Positions 18,171 to 26,060 are shown, numbered from the stretch's first letter. The stretch is DNA of 45,469 nt from an uncultured Clostridia bacterium (GCA_947631995.1 CANRNT010000016.1:1-45469), one strand, 5' to 3'. The notes: generated from the letters alone by a model not told the origin. Made by a program: numbers and translations.

Positions 18171-18599
18171 GTGTCGGAAAATATCGTTGAAAATGAAAAT
18201 ATAAGACTTCTGACGTTTCTGTGCGGCTATGAGTATTATGCGGCTGATATATCCGCGGTAACGAATATAATAGAGATACCCGAGATAACATTTGTTCCTA
18301 TGCTGCCCGACTATATAAAAGGCTTGATAAACCTGCGTGGCAAGGCGATACCCGTCATAGATACGGCTATGAGATTTTACGGCAGATGTGATGAGTATGA
18401 CAGCCATAGCTGTATCATAGTGTTTACGATAAGAGGAAGCTCCGTGGGCTTTATAGTCAAGAGTATAGGCGATGTTATAGATGTCCGCCCCGAGCAGATA
18501 AGCGGTACGCCTAATACAAAGGGCTTTGTCAGCGCGATAGTTAATGCGGAGGGGCAATACTATAAGCTCATTCGCCAAGATGAGATAGCCGATGAATAA
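18171..18599 (+). CDS. cheW: Chemotaxis coupling protein CheW
   Basis: 142 residues forming one CheW domain: LLTFLCGYEYYAADISAVTNII, the receptor/kinase interface segment PDYIKGLINLRGKAIPVIDT, and FIVKSIGDVIDVRPEQI are typical. It bridges chemoreceptors and CheA. Translation starts at a GTG (18171) with AAGGGGG upstream, two bases after the cheA stop, indicating coupling. A second, more divergent CheW lies at the operon end. Confidence 0.94.
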   Translation: MSENIVENENIRLLTFLCGYEYYAADISAVTNIIEIPEITFVPMLPDYIKGLINLRGKAIPVIDTAMRFYGRCDEYDSHSCIIVFTIRGSSVGFIVKSIGDVIDVRPEQISGTPNTKGFVSAIVNAEGQYYKLIRQDEIADE

Positions 18600-18623
18600 A
18601 AAACAGTAAGGAGAGATATCTTT

Positions 18624-19424
18624 ATGGAGATAAGCCCGCAGGATTTTCTGAGACTTACTACCTTTATAAAATCAAAATACGGTATAGACCTGATAAATAA
18701 ACAGCAGCTCGTAGAGTACCGTCTGGCATACTATGTTGAGCAGAACGGCTACAAAAGCTTTTCAGATTTTCTCGACGCGGCGTTCAACGATAAGTCGGGT
18801 ATGGAGATAGCAAATATCATAAATAAGCTCACTACCAACCATACCTACTTCAACCGCGAATCCGACCACTTCGATCATCTGGTAAAATATTTTCTTCCCA
18901 AAATGGAAAAGGAAAACACTACCAGACAGCTTTGCATATGGAGCGCAGGCTGTTCTTACGGAAACGAGCCTTATAACGTGGCTATGTTCATTGACGACTA
19001 CTTCGGCTTCAGAAAGTCGGCTTGGGACTGCAAGATACTCGCTACGGATATCTCGCTCAACGCGTTGGATATCGCGAAAAGAGGAGTGTTCAGCGCGGAA
19101 TCTGTAAAGGAGCTGCCGCAGGCTTGGCAGGAAAAGTATTTCACTCGCCTAAAGGACGGCTCCTATCAGGTAGTGCCGAGGATACGGCAGGAGGTCGTTT
19201 TCAGATATCATAACCTTATGGAGCCTATCGCTTTCAAAAAAACGTTCGACCTGATACTTTGCAGAAATGTTATGATATATTTCGATGAACCGACCACGGA
19301 ACATCTGTGCCAGAGATTTTACGATAATATGAACCACGACGCGTTTTTGTATATAGGACATACCGAGTTTATAAGCAACAAGAATTTTGACAGGGTACGC
19401 CCTGCGATATACAGAAAGCCGTGA
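18624..19424 (+). CDS. cheR: Chemoreceptor methyltransferase CheR
   Basis: 266 residues. An N-terminal helical domain (about 1-75) with RLAYYVEQNGYKSFSDFLD and NKLTTNHTYFNRESDHF precedes an SAM-dependent methyltransferase fold: IWSAGCSYGNEPYNVAM (SAM-binding), ILATDISLNALDIAKRGVF, and LILCRNVMIYFDEPT. It methylates glutamates on chemoreceptors using SAM, raising kinase output. AGGAGAGAT lies upstream of the ATG at 18624. The C-terminal HTEFISNKNFDRVRPAIYRKP matches the family end. Confidence 0.96.
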   Translation: MEISPQDFLRLTTFIKSKYGIDLINKQQLVEYRLAYYVEQNGYKSFSDFLDAAFNDKSGMEIANIINKLTTNHTYFNRESDHFDHLVKYFLPKMEKENTTRQLCIWSAGCSYGNEPYNVAMFIDDYFGFRKSAWDCKILATDISLNALDIAKRGVFSAESVKELPQAWQEKYFTRLKDGSYQVVPRIRQEVVFRYHNLMEPIAFKKTFDLILCRNVMIYFDEPTTEHLCQRFYDNMNHDAFLYIGHTEFISNKNFDRVRPAIYRKP

Positions 19425-19452
19425 CATCTGATAATATATCAAGGAGTAATTT

Positions 19453-20499
19453 ATGAGCGATTTTAACAGCTTGAAAAGTAAGATAAGAGTTTTGCTCGTT
19501 GACGATTCGCAGCTCTTCCGCGAGGTAGCGGCTAAGCTCATCAGCCACGATGACAGGATAGAGGTCATCGCAACGGCGGGCGACCCTTACGAAGCAAGAG
19601 ACAAGATAATTGAATATAAACCCGATGTAATGGTGCTGGATATCGAAATGCCCAAAATGAACGGTATAAAGTTTTTGGAAAAGCTCATACCCCAGTTTCC
19701 TCTGCCGGTAGTCATTTGCTCCTCAACTCCGCTGAACGCTTTCGCGGCGCTGGAGGCGGGCGCGGTAGATTACGTCTGTAAGCCGCATATAACGAGCAGC
19801 GATGAGCTGAACGCCTTTGCGAACGAGCTTATAGTAAGGATAAAATCGGCAAATTCCGCAACAACGGTGCGGTCGGGAAATGTAGTGTATAACGTTATGC
19901 ACATGAACAACGCAAGGCTTTCAAAGAGCGAAACGATTATCGCCATAGGCGGTTCAACGGGCGCGACGGAAGCCGTGCCGAGGATACTGTGCGGCTTTGA
20001 CAGCAATACTCCGCCCGTTGTGGTGGTCGTGCATATGCCCGAAAACTTTACTGCGATATATGCCCAAAGACTAAGACAGCAGTTCCCGGAGCTGGATATA
20101 ACGGAAGCAAGACACGGCGAGTATATACATAAGGGAAGCGTTTCCATAGCCGCGGGAAAGAGACATCTGAGAGTTTTCAAGGACGAGAACGGCTATTTCA
20201 TAACCTCGCTCGCAGGCAAAAAAGTGTCGGGACATTGCCCGTCGGTCGATGTGATGTTCGAGAGCGTTGCGGCGTGCGGAAAGAAAAATGCCGTCGGTGT
20301 ACTGCTGACAGGTATGGGAAGCGACGGAGCAAACGGTCTGAAAGCGATAATGGATAACGGCGGTTATACTATTGCGCAGGACGAAGAAAGCTGCGTCGTG
20401 TACGGTATGCCGAGGGTCGCGCTGGAAAGCGGAGCGGTCAGCAAACAGATAAAGCTCGATAAGATAGCGGAAGAGATACTGAGGAAGGTAAAGGCATAA
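19453..20499 (+). CDS. cheB: Chemotaxis response regulator methylesterase CheB
   Basis: 348 residues. The N-terminal receiver domain (about 10-130) has the acidic pair in LLVDDSQLF, the phosphoacceptor Asp63 in VLDIEMPKMNG, and Lys110 in DYVCKP. The C-terminal methylesterase domain has the catalytic triad motifs GGSTGATEAVP (Ser168), VVHMPENFTAIYAQRL (His) and LLTGMGSDGANG (Asp). Phosphorylated CheB demethylates receptors (and can deamidate Gln), opposing CheR. CAAGGAG lies before the ATG. CheB is the only receiver-domain protein in the operon. Confidence 0.97.
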   Translation: MSDFNSLKSKIRVLLVDDSQLFREVAAKLISHDDRIEVIATAGDPYEARDKIIEYKPDVMVLDIEMPKMNGIKFLEKLIPQFPLPVVICSSTPLNAFAALEAGAVDYVCKPHITSSDELNAFANELIVRIKSANSATTVRSGNVVYNVMHMNNARLSKSETIIAIGGSTGATEAVPRILCGFDSNTPPVVVVVHMPENFTAIYAQRLRQQFPELDITEARHGEYIHKGSVSIAAGKRHLRVFKDENGYFITSLAGKKVSGHCPSVDVMFESVAACGKKNAVGVLLTGMGSDGANGLKAIMDNGGYTIAQDEESCVVYGMPRVALESGAVSKQIKLDKIAEEILRKVKA

Positions 20500-20502
20500 G
20501 AT

Positions 20503-21072
20503 ATGGAAATAAAAAACAATTATATGGACTTTGACGATGAAGAGGTACAGCAGGAAGCGGAAGACGTTGTTATGATGTTGATGACCGTTGTTGACGGCAG
20601 GGATTTCGCGTTCAGGTTTGAAAACGTAAAGCGTCTTGCGCAGGTCGAAGAGATATTTCCCGTGCCTGAGTTTCCCGACTATATACTCGGCTTCACAAAG
20701 CTTGACGACAGCACCTTTGCGGTCATAGACGCGCGCAGGCGGTTTGGCTTCGAGCCGCAGAAGGACAGCGACAGGCGGTGTATGATAGTTGCGGAGGAGG
20801 ACGGAATAGAGGTAGGGATAATCGTTGACGAGGCGAGAAAGCTTCGCAGAACGCCTGTTTCAGACGTGCTTCCTGCGGAAAAGCTGAATGACGAGGCTTA
20901 TACGAGATATATAACGGCAATGTTCAGGCGCACCGCCGGAAGCATATGCTATGTGATCAGCCCGAAGCTTATGTATTCGCTGACCTCGGAGGGTTATATA
21001 GCCGCCGCAAGAAAAAAACATATGCGGTACAGGATAAAGGAAAAGAACGTCCAAAATGAAAAAGAGCAATAA
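20503..21072 (+). CDS. Second, divergent CheW-like coupling protein
   Basis: 189 residues, 47 longer than the operon's other CheW. A 20-residue acidic N-terminal extension (DFDDEEVQQEAEDVV) precedes a CheW domain recognisable from VDGRDFAFRFENVKRLAQVEEI, VPEFPDYILGFTKLDDSTFAVIDARR and VGIIVDEARKLRRTPVSDVL. A basic tail (AARKKHMRYRIKEKN) ends the protein. The typical ISGY(L)NLRG-type interface is altered to LGFTKLDDS. It may couple a different receptor set or CheA site; that is inference. The start is 3 bases after the cheB stop. Confidence 0.85.
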   Translation: MEIKNNYMDFDDEEVQQEAEDVVMMLMTVVDGRDFAFRFENVKRLAQVEEIFPVPEFPDYILGFTKLDDSTFAVIDARRRFGFEPQKDSDRRCMIVAEEDGIEVGIIVDEARKLRRTPVSDVLPAEKLNDEAYTRYITAMFRRTAGSICYVISPKLMYSLTSEGYIAAARKKHMRYRIKEKNVQNEKEQ

Positions 21073-21100
21073 AAGAGCACCAAAAATGGCGCTCTTTTTT
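21071..21100 (+). terminator. Chemotaxis operon terminator
   Basis: AAAAGAGC (21071-21078) and GCTCTTTT (21091-21098) form the stem, with the T-run to 21100. The stem starts within the stop codon of the last gene. Confidence 0.8.
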
Positions 21101-21110
21101 GTACGGGCTT

Positions 21111-21563
21111 TTACTGCGTTATCTTCCGCAGGCGGAGGATATGAAGCCTGTTTGGCAGATACTCCGCAAAGATGTGGGATATAGTCCATTCGTCCGCAAG
21201 TATGCCGACATACGACAGCACGAACCAAAGCATACAAAAAGGCAGACATATCTGACCTTTGAAATTGAACGGAAGCTCTGAATAGTCCCATACGTTAAGC
21301 CCGAGCCATAGATTTGTTATCATTCCGCACAACAGCTCCGACACGGTTATAAACATCGTTACGACCGTTTGCTGCTGAAACAGGGTGAGCCTGCCCGAGC
21401 GTCTGAGAAAACCCGTCAGCCCGATGAAAACAAAGCACATTCCGCCCAGCAGACCCATTGAAATGTGCGTAAAACCGCGGGCGACTACCTCCATTGAGCC
21501 GTAGCACAGCGCGCCTATGCACATATATGAAAATATCCTTAAAAACAAACGTTTACCAAGCAT
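21111..21563 (-). CDS. ABC_trans_CmpB-family membrane protein (putative ABC transporter permease)
   Basis: 150 residues with about four membrane spans. The segment CGMITNLWLGLNVWDYSELP followed by FNFKGQICLPFCMLWFVLS is the hallmark of PF06541 (putative ABC-transporter type IV) proteins, common in Firmicutes; the family name is not matched by proven transport. The start at 21563 (MLGKRLFLRIF) follows AAAGGAA by 6 bases. The open frame back to 21740 lacks a site and overlaps the divergent malic enzyme promoter. It is monocistronic, convergent with the chemotaxis operon. No ATPase partner is nearby. Confidence 0.8.
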   Translation of the reverse strand: MLGKRLFLRIFSYMCIGALCYGSMEVVARGFTHISMGLLGGMCFVFIGLTGFLRRSGRLTLFQQQTVVTMFITVSELLCGMITNLWLGLNVWDYSELPFNFKGQICLPFCMLWFVLSYVGILADEWTISHIFAEYLPNRLHILRLRKITQ

Positions 21564-21663
21564 ATAAAATTCCTTTGCAAATTTTGTAACATATATAATG
21601 TGTGCAGAAATGCGCAGTTTAAAACCCGTGTGAAATATTTTTTCACGTTGTAAAATGTTGCTG

Positions 21664-21692
21664 TTGAAATGAGGAAGAAAATGTGTTATACT
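21664..21692 (+). promoter_or_regulatory. Malic enzyme promoter
   Basis: TTGAAA (21664-21669), 17 bases, TATACT (21687-21692), about 35 bases before the start codon. Confidence 0.75.
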
Positions 21693-21727
21693 AAGTAGTG
21701 ATGAATTTACCGAAAGGAAGTACATAT

Positions 21728-22900
21728 ATGGATTATGCACAAGTATCGCTCAAAAAGCACTATGAATGGAAAGGCAAGATAGAGGTCGTATGCCGCGCGC
21801 CGCTAGAAACGCGCGACGACCTTTCGCTGGCGTATACGCCCGGCGTTGCGCAGCCCTGCCTTGAAATACAAAAGGATATAAACAAAAGCTACGAGCTCAC
21901 CCGCCGCTCAAACCTCGTTGCCGTAATTACAGACGGTACTGCTGTTTTAGGTCTTGGTGATATAGGCCCCGAAGCAGGTATGCCCGTTATGGAGGGCAAA
22001 TGCGCGCTGTTCAAGGCTTTCGGTGATGTTGACGCCGTGCCGCTTTGCGTGCGCTCAAAGGACGTTGACGAGATAGTGAACACCGTAAGCCTTATAGCAG
22101 GCTCTTTCGGCGGTATAAATCTTGAAGATATTTCTGCCCCACGCTGCTTTGAGATAGAAAGAAAACTCAAAGAACGCTGTGATATACCTATTTTTCACGA
22201 CGACCAGCACGGAACTGCCGTTGTTGTGCTTGCGGCTATGCTCAACGCTTTGCGCCTTACGGGCAGAAGCATAGACAACATACGCGTTGTTACAAGCGGC
22301 GCAGGCGCAGCAGGGATAGCTATAATAAAGCTGCTGATAGCTATGGGTCTTAAAGATGTTATAATGTGCGACAGAACAGGCGCGATATACGAGGGCAGGG
22401 AAGGTCTTAACAGCGAAAAGCAGGAAATGGCTAAGATAACCAACCGCAATATGGTAAAGGGTACTTTAGCGCAGGCTCTCGAGGGTGCGGACGTGTTCAT
22501 AGGCGTTTCTGCTCCAAACTGCGTGACGCCCGAAATGGTAAAGGCTATGTCGCCAGACCCTATTTTGTTCCCTATGGCTAACCCCGTTCCCGAAATAATG
22601 CCCGACCTTGCAAAGCAGGCAGGCGCGGCAGTCGTAGGCACGGGCAGGAGCGATTTCCCCAACCAGATAAACAACGTTCTGGCGTTCCCGGGAATATTCC
22701 GCGGCGCGCTCGATGTAAGAGCAAGCGACATAAACGACGAAATGAAAGTAGCCGCCGCAAAGGCTATCGCTTCTTTCGTTACGGACGATAAGCTTTCCGC
22801 CGACTATATAATACCCTCCGCGCTTGACAGAAACGTGGCTCAGGCAGTTGCAAAGGCAGTCGCGCAGGCGGCAAGAGAGAGCGGCGTTGCAAGAATATAG
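21728..22900 (+). CDS. NAD(P)-dependent malic enzyme, short form
   Basis: 390 residues, the short bacterial form without a phosphotransacetylase domain. It oxidatively decarboxylates malate to pyruvate. Visible landmarks: SLAYTPGVAQPC (catalytic Tyr), the lysine segment MEGKCALFKAFGDVDAVPL, the metal-binding FHDDQHGTAVV, the Rossmann loop VTSGAGAAGIAIIKLL, and NPVPEIMPDLAKQAGAAVVG. The start at 21728 (MDYAQVSLKK) has AAAGGAAG 7 bases upstream; the frame upstream to 21698 is rejected for lack of a site. mscS follows after 9 bases, in the same transcript. Cofactor preference cannot be read with confidence. Confidence 0.94.
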   Translation: MDYAQVSLKKHYEWKGKIEVVCRAPLETRDDLSLAYTPGVAQPCLEIQKDINKSYELTRRSNLVAVITDGTAVLGLGDIGPEAGMPVMEGKCALFKAFGDVDAVPLCVRSKDVDEIVNTVSLIAGSFGGINLEDISAPRCFEIERKLKERCDIPIFHDDQHGTAVVVLAAMLNALRLTGRSIDNIRVVTSGAGAAGIAIIKLLIAMGLKDVIMCDRTGAIYEGREGLNSEKQEMAKITNRNMVKGTLAQALEGADVFIGVSAPNCVTPEMVKAMSPDPILFPMANPVPEIMPDLAKQAGAAVVGTGRSDFPNQINNVLAFPGIFRGALDVRASDINDEMKVAAAKAIASFVTDDKLSADYIIPSALDRNVAQAVAKAVAQAARESGVARI

Positions 22901-22909
22901 GGTGCTGTT

Positions 22910-23737
22910 ATGGTAGAGTGGAAGAACATTTTAAATACTCTTATTCAGTGGGCTACGGGCACAGGCGTTAAGATACTTGTAGCGGTGGTGCTGCTGTATT
23001 TTTCGTTCAAGCTGATAAACGCCTTGGCGCGCAAGATAGACAAGAAAAGCAGTCACAACCGCAAGATAGACAAAACGCTGATGAATACTTTTCTGTATCT
23101 CGGCAAGATACTGGCAAAGGGTCTTGTGGTGGTGTGCCTTGTAGGCTATCTCGGTATTGATACAAGCGGACTGACCGCCTTGGTTACATCTCTCGGCGTG
23201 TGCGTGGGTCTTGCCGTAAACGGCACGCTCTCAAACCTCGCAGGCGGTGCGCTTTTGCTGATAACACGCCCTTTCAAGATAGATGACTATATAGAAGTCG
23301 CAGGCTATGCGGGTACTGTTGAGGATATACGCATAGTTTCAACAAAGCTCGTAACTCCCGATAACAAGGTGGTCTACATACCCAACAGCACGGTGTCAAC
23401 GTCAAGCATAGTCAACTATTCCGAAAAGGATATACGCCGCGTTGACCTCGTGTTCTCGATAGCGTATTCCGATGATTTCAAAAAGGCTGAGAACATCATA
23501 TCCGCAATACTCGAAACGCACGAAAAGGTGCTTGAAATTCCTGCGCCTACCGTTAGAGTACTGGCACAGAGCGAGAGCAGTATAGACATCTGCTGCCGCC
23601 CTTGGGTAAGAAGCGCGGACTACTGGGACGTTTATTTTGACATCACGGAGCGCGTAAAACAGCGTTTTGACGAGAGCGGCATTGAGATACCGTTCAAGCA
23701 ACTCGACGTTCATGTGAAGCATACGAAAAGCGAATGA
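22910..23737 (+). CDS. mscS: Small-conductance mechanosensitive channel MscS
   Basis: 275 residues, standard MscS size. Three membrane spans (about 18-38, 62-84, 90-115) end in the pore helix TM3, seen as LGVCVGLAVNGTLSNLAGGALLL. The beta domain RPFKIDDYIEVAGYAGTVEDI and VVYIPNSTVSTSSIVNYS match the family. It releases solutes during hypo-osmotic shock from the cytoplasmic membrane. The ribosome site is weak (AGGGTG), consistent with coupled translation from malic enzyme 9 bases upstream. Confidence 0.94.
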   Translation: MVEWKNILNTLIQWATGTGVKILVAVVLLYFSFKLINALARKIDKKSSHNRKIDKTLMNTFLYLGKILAKGLVVVCLVGYLGIDTSGLTALVTSLGVCVGLAVNGTLSNLAGGALLLITRPFKIDDYIEVAGYAGTVEDIRIVSTKLVTPDNKVVYIPNSTVSTSSIVNYSEKDIRRVDLVFSIAYSDDFKKAENIISAILETHEKVLEIPAPTVRVLAQSESSIDICCRPWVRSADYWDVYFDITERVKQRFDESGIEIPFKQLDVHVKHTKSE

Positions 23738-23760
23738 TGTGTGATAATGAGATACGGTAA

Positions 23761-23798
23761 AAGCCGCAGCAGACCTGTGATACGGTCCGAAGCGGCTT
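23761..23798 (+). terminator. Possible mscS terminator hairpin
   Basis: AAGCCGC (23761-23767)/GCGGCTT (23792-23798) plus inner GACC/GGTC form a hairpin, but only ATTG follows rather than a T-run. Confidence 0.4.
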
Positions 23799-23902
23799 AT
23801 TGTAAAAATGAAATGACAAGCGAGAAACAGAGAGATTTAAAGAAAAACAAAGAGAATTTGAGCGTCAGAGGGATATAAATTAAAAATTCGGCAAATTGCC
23901 TA

Positions 23903-23931
23903 TTGACAAATCCGCGAAAGGTATATATAAT
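23903..23931 (+). promoter_or_regulatory. rplM-rpsI promoter
   Basis: Perfect TTGACA (23903-23908), 17 bases, TATAAT (23926-23931), as expected for a ribosomal protein operon. Confidence 0.88.
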
Positions 23932-23938
23932 AAGTAAT

Positions 23939-23980
23939 GTTGCTTCGCACGACCTGACGTATGCTGACGGCAGGCGTAAC
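23939..23980 (+). promoter_or_regulatory. Candidate L13 leader structure
   Basis: GTTGC (23939-23943) can pair with GTAAC (23976-23980) and CCTG with CAGG inside, right at the predicted transcript start. L13-S9 operons in Firmicutes can carry an autoregulatory L13 leader; similarity here is structural guesswork. Confidence 0.3.
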
Positions 23981-24009
23981 GAAAAAAATTCAAAACGGAG
24001 GAAAACTAT

Positions 24010-24438
24010 ATGTCAACTTATATGCCTAAGACAAGCGACATCAAACGCACATGGTATATTCTCGACGCTGACGGCGTGCCTCTCGGAAGAGTGGCTGCAA
24101 AGGCTGCAACTATCCTCAGAGGAAAGCATAAGCCTACCTACGCGCCTCACGCCGATTGCGGTGATTATGTTATAATCATCAACACCGATAAGGCAGTCCT
24201 TACAGGAAAGAAGCTCGATAATAAGGCTTACAGATGGCACACAGGCTGGATAGGCGGTCTTAAAGAGATCAAGTATTCCAAGCTTATGGCTGAAAGATCC
24301 GATAAGGCGATGACTCTCGCCGTAACGGGTATGCTCCCCAATAACACGCTCGGCCGCAAGGCTGCAACACGTCTTCGGGTATTCAAAGGCGCTGAACACA
24401 ATCAGGCTTCAAGAAATCCCGTGAAGTGCGAACTGTAA
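24010..24438 (+). CDS. rplM: 50S ribosomal protein L13
   Basis: 142 residues, standard L13 length, starting [16 protein letters not shown], then the conserved [21 protein letters not shown] core split by the [11 protein letters not shown] strand, KYRWHTG-like [12 protein letters not shown], and [14 protein letters not shown] 23S-binding early-assembly protein of the large subunit. CGGAGG lies 9 bases upstream. It is paired with rpsI (16 base gap) as in nearly all bacteria. Confidence 0.98.
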   Translation: MSTYMPKTSDIKRTWYILDADGVPLGRVAAKAATILRGKHKPTYAPHADCGDYVIIINTDKAVLTGKKLDNKAYRWHTGWIGGLKEIKYSKLMAERSDKAMTLAVTGMLPNNTLGRKAATRLRVFKGAEHNQASRNPVKCEL

Positions 24439-24454
24439 GAAAGGAGCTGTCAGT

Positions 24455-24856
24455 ATGTACGAACCTAAAATACCTTTTTATTACGGAACGGGAAGAAGAA
24501 AACATTCCGTAGCAAGAGTAAGACTTTATCCCGGCTCCGGTAACATTACCATAAACGGCAGAGGTATCGATGAGTATTTCGGACTTGAGACACTCAAGCT
24601 CATCGTTCGTCAGCCGCTCGACCTTACAAACAATCTTGAGAACCTCGATGTTGTTTGTACAGTTACAGGCGGCGGCGTTACCGGTCAGGCAGGCGCTATC
24701 AGACACGGTATCGCAAGAGCGCTGCTCCAGTTCAATGCGGAGCTCCGTCCCGAGCTGAAGAAAGCAGGCTACCTCACCCGTGACCCGAGAATGAAGGAGA
24801 GAAAGAAGTACGGTCTGAAAGCCGCACGCCGCGCTCCGCAGTTCTCAAAGAGATAA
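24455..24856 (+). CDS. rpsI: 30S ribosomal protein S9
   Basis: 133 residues, ending in the basic tail [13 protein letters not shown] characteristic of S9, whose terminal Arg reaches the P-site t[23 protein letters not shown] and [20 protein letters not shown] are the family signatures. GAAAGGAG is upstream of the ATG. Its last three codons and stop are repeated exactly at 25896, together with the terminator. Confidence 0.98.
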   Translation: MYEPKIPFYYGTGRRKHSVARVRLYPGSGNITINGRGIDEYFGLETLKLIVRQPLDLTNNLENLDVVCTVTGGGVTGQAGAIRHGIARALLQFNAELRPELKKAGYLTRDPRMKERKKYGLKAARRAPQFSKR

Positions 24857-24907
24857 TTTCACAGAAAAAAGTATTGCCCTGTCGGCGTAATGTCGGCAGG
24901 GTATTTT
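24845..24907 (+). repeat. 63 bp direct repeat, copy 1 (rpsI end plus terminator)
   Basis: Identical base for base to 25896-25958. It starts at the Ser codon of the rpsI C-terminal SKR and runs through the terminator's T-run. Flanking bases differ on both sides. Confidence 0.95.
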
Positions 24908-24908
24908 T
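24873..24908 (+). terminator. rplM-rpsI terminator
   Basis: GCCCTGTCGG and TCGGCAGGGT form the stem around a short loop, followed by ATTTTT. An exact second copy ends the SHOCT gene. Confidence 0.8.
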
Positions 24909-24916
24909 GTTGTTTG

Positions 24917-25156
24917 TTAGTGTTCAATGTGTTTTTTTACCGCTTTTTTATACGGCTCTTTTACGTCGGTAAGCCCGAGGATATAGTCCGTGCTGGTGCC
25001 GTAAAGCTTTGCCAGCTTTACAACTATGCCGACCGGTATATCTCTTACACCGCGCTCATACTTGGAATAAAGCGACTGATCACAGTAAAGATAATCAGCC
25101 ACGACCTTTTGCGTTAAATCGTTGTCTTCGCGCAGTTGTCTTATGCGTACATACAT
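24917..25156 (-). CDS. XRE-family HTH repressor
   Basis: 79 residues, a single helix-turn-helix domain: VRIRQLREDNDLTQKVVADY (helices 1-2), YCDQSLYSKYERGVRDIPVG (recognition region), and KLAKLYGTSTDYILGLTD, typical of phage- and SinR-like XRE regulators. A short basic tail ends it. AGGTGAT precedes the ATG. It is divergent from the SHOCT membrane protein gene. The intervening 126 bases contain two GGACAA-N-TTGTCC palindromes over the promoter, so it probably represses that gene and perhaps itself. It lies wholly within the segment bounded by the 63 bp repeat. Confidence 0.88.
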   Translation of the reverse strand: MYVRIRQLREDNDLTQKVVADYLYCDQSLYSKYERGVRDIPVGIVVKLAKLYGTSTDYILGLTDVKEPYKKAVKKHIEH

Positions 25157-25201
25157 ATTTTTATCACCTATATATTATGATACAATATTTAGAAAAAAAA
25201 C

Positions 25202-25230
25202 TTGACAAATAGGACAAATTGTCCTATAAT
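25202..25230 (+). promoter_or_regulatory. Promoter of the SHOCT membrane protein gene
   Basis: Perfect TTGACA (25202-25207), 17 bases, TATAAT (25225-25230), with a palindromic operator filling the spacer. Confidence 0.85.
25210..25226. promoter_or_regulatory. Operator O1
   Basis: TAGGACAAATTGTCCTA is a perfect 17 base palindrome located between the -35 and -10 boxes. Confidence 0.75.
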
Positions 25231-25237
25231 ACTATAT

Positions 25238-25250
25238 GGACAACTTGTCC
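25238..25250. promoter_or_regulatory. Operator O2
   Basis: GGACAACTTGTCC, the same 6-1-6 palindrome as O1, centred 26 bases downstream over the transcript start. Confidence 0.75.
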
Positions 25251-25282
25251 TAAAAAATTTAATACTAAATGGAGGTATCCTT

Positions 25283-25867
25283 ATGGAAAAACTGACTTAC
25301 GAGAGCCTGCCGCCCTCGGCGCAAAAATCTTACAATTTTAACGCAAATCTAAGAAAACTGCTGATGTTTCTCGGTTGGGGAGTTGCGGTGCTTTTAGAGC
25401 TGCTGAGCATTATCGACCTTATAAGAGGAGAGGGAGATATTCAAATGCTGCTTTATGGCAGTATCTTGATCGGCGGACTTCTGCTGGCAGCGGCACATTC
25501 CGTGCACTTTGTCATAAACACTTTCAAGACTTGTATGCGAATAATACCGCTGTTTCCTGCTGACCTTGTTATATCGTTTATTGCGGCGTCTTTTGTGTGG
25601 ATAGCGATCTGTATGGCGGGCGGAGTGCTGCTGATCATTGATACAATATTATTTATTCGCAAAAAGCCGCTCATCTATCCGTTTGAGATAAAACATTTTT
25701 TGCAGTCAAAAGCCGCACAGGCGGAGATATTGGCTTCGGCGGCAAACGGATCTTACAGCGAGGAAGTTATGAAAGACCTTGAAAATCTGAGATCAATGCT
25801 TGAAAAAGGTCTTATCACCCAAAAAGAGTTTGATGACAAAAAAGCAGAGCTTCTGGAGCTAATTTAA
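25283..25867 (+). CDS. Multi-span membrane protein with C-terminal SHOCT domain
   Basis: 194 residues. After a polar N-terminus there are about four hydrophobic spans: near 24-44, 53-73, 84-100 and 103-127 (VISFIAASFVWIAICMAGG is the clearest). The C-terminal ~32 residues, MKDLENLRSMLEKGLITQKE then FDDKKAELLELI, match the short SHOCT motif found at the ends of many membrane proteins. Function is unknown; SHOCT is regarded as an oligomerisation motif. GGAGG is 8 bases before the ATG at 25283. The TTG at 25202 is the -35 box, not a start. It is tightly controlled by twin operators, next to an XRE gene. Confidence 0.82.
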   Translation: MEKLTYESLPPSAQKSYNFNANLRKLLMFLGWGVAVLLELLSIIDLIRGEGDIQMLLYGSILIGGLLLAAAHSVHFVINTFKTCMRIIPLFPADLVISFIAASFVWIAICMAGGVLLIIDTILFIRKKPLIYPFEIKHFLQSKAAQAEILASAANGSYSEEVMKDLENLRSMLEKGLITQKEFDDKKAELLELI

Positions 25868-25895
25868 AATAACGTATTTACGAGAATACACTTTA

Positions 25896-25958
25896 TCAAA
25901 GAGATAATTTCACAGAAAAAAGTATTGCCCTGTCGGCGTAATGTCGGCAGGGTATTTT
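25896..25958 (+). repeat. 63 bp direct repeat, copy 2
   Basis: Exact copy of 24845-24907, including the last three rpsI codons and stop out of any gene context, and a working terminator for the SHOCT gene. The distance between copies is 1051 bases. Confidence 0.95.
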
Positions 25959-25959
25959 A

Positions 25960-25977
25960 TTATGACCAAAGTCATAA
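25960..25977. promoter_or_regulatory. Palindromic operator upstream of ldh
   Basis: TTATGACCAAAGTCATAA is a perfect 7-4-7 palindrome ending 4 bases before the -35 box, centred about -48. The geometry suits a Crp/Fnr-type activator site (TGAC-N4-GTCA); the regulator is unknown. It is unlike the Rex site TTGTTAA-N4-TTAACAA often found at ldh genes. Confidence 0.55.
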
Positions 25978-25981
25978 TGTA

Positions 25982-26010
25982 TTGATATTTGCCGCTTGTA
26001 ATGATATACT
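25982..26010 (+). promoter_or_regulatory. ldh promoter
   Basis: TTGATA (25982-25987), 17 bases, TATACT (26005-26010). Confidence 0.75.
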
Positions 26011-26060
26011 AATAATAGTAACTACAAATTATATTATCAAAAGAATATTCGGAGGGAAAA

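Noticed and set aside
25202-25282. TTG-initiated extension of the SHOCT protein
   Set aside because: The TTG is the promoter -35 box; transcription starts downstream of it and GGAGG marks the ATG at 25283.
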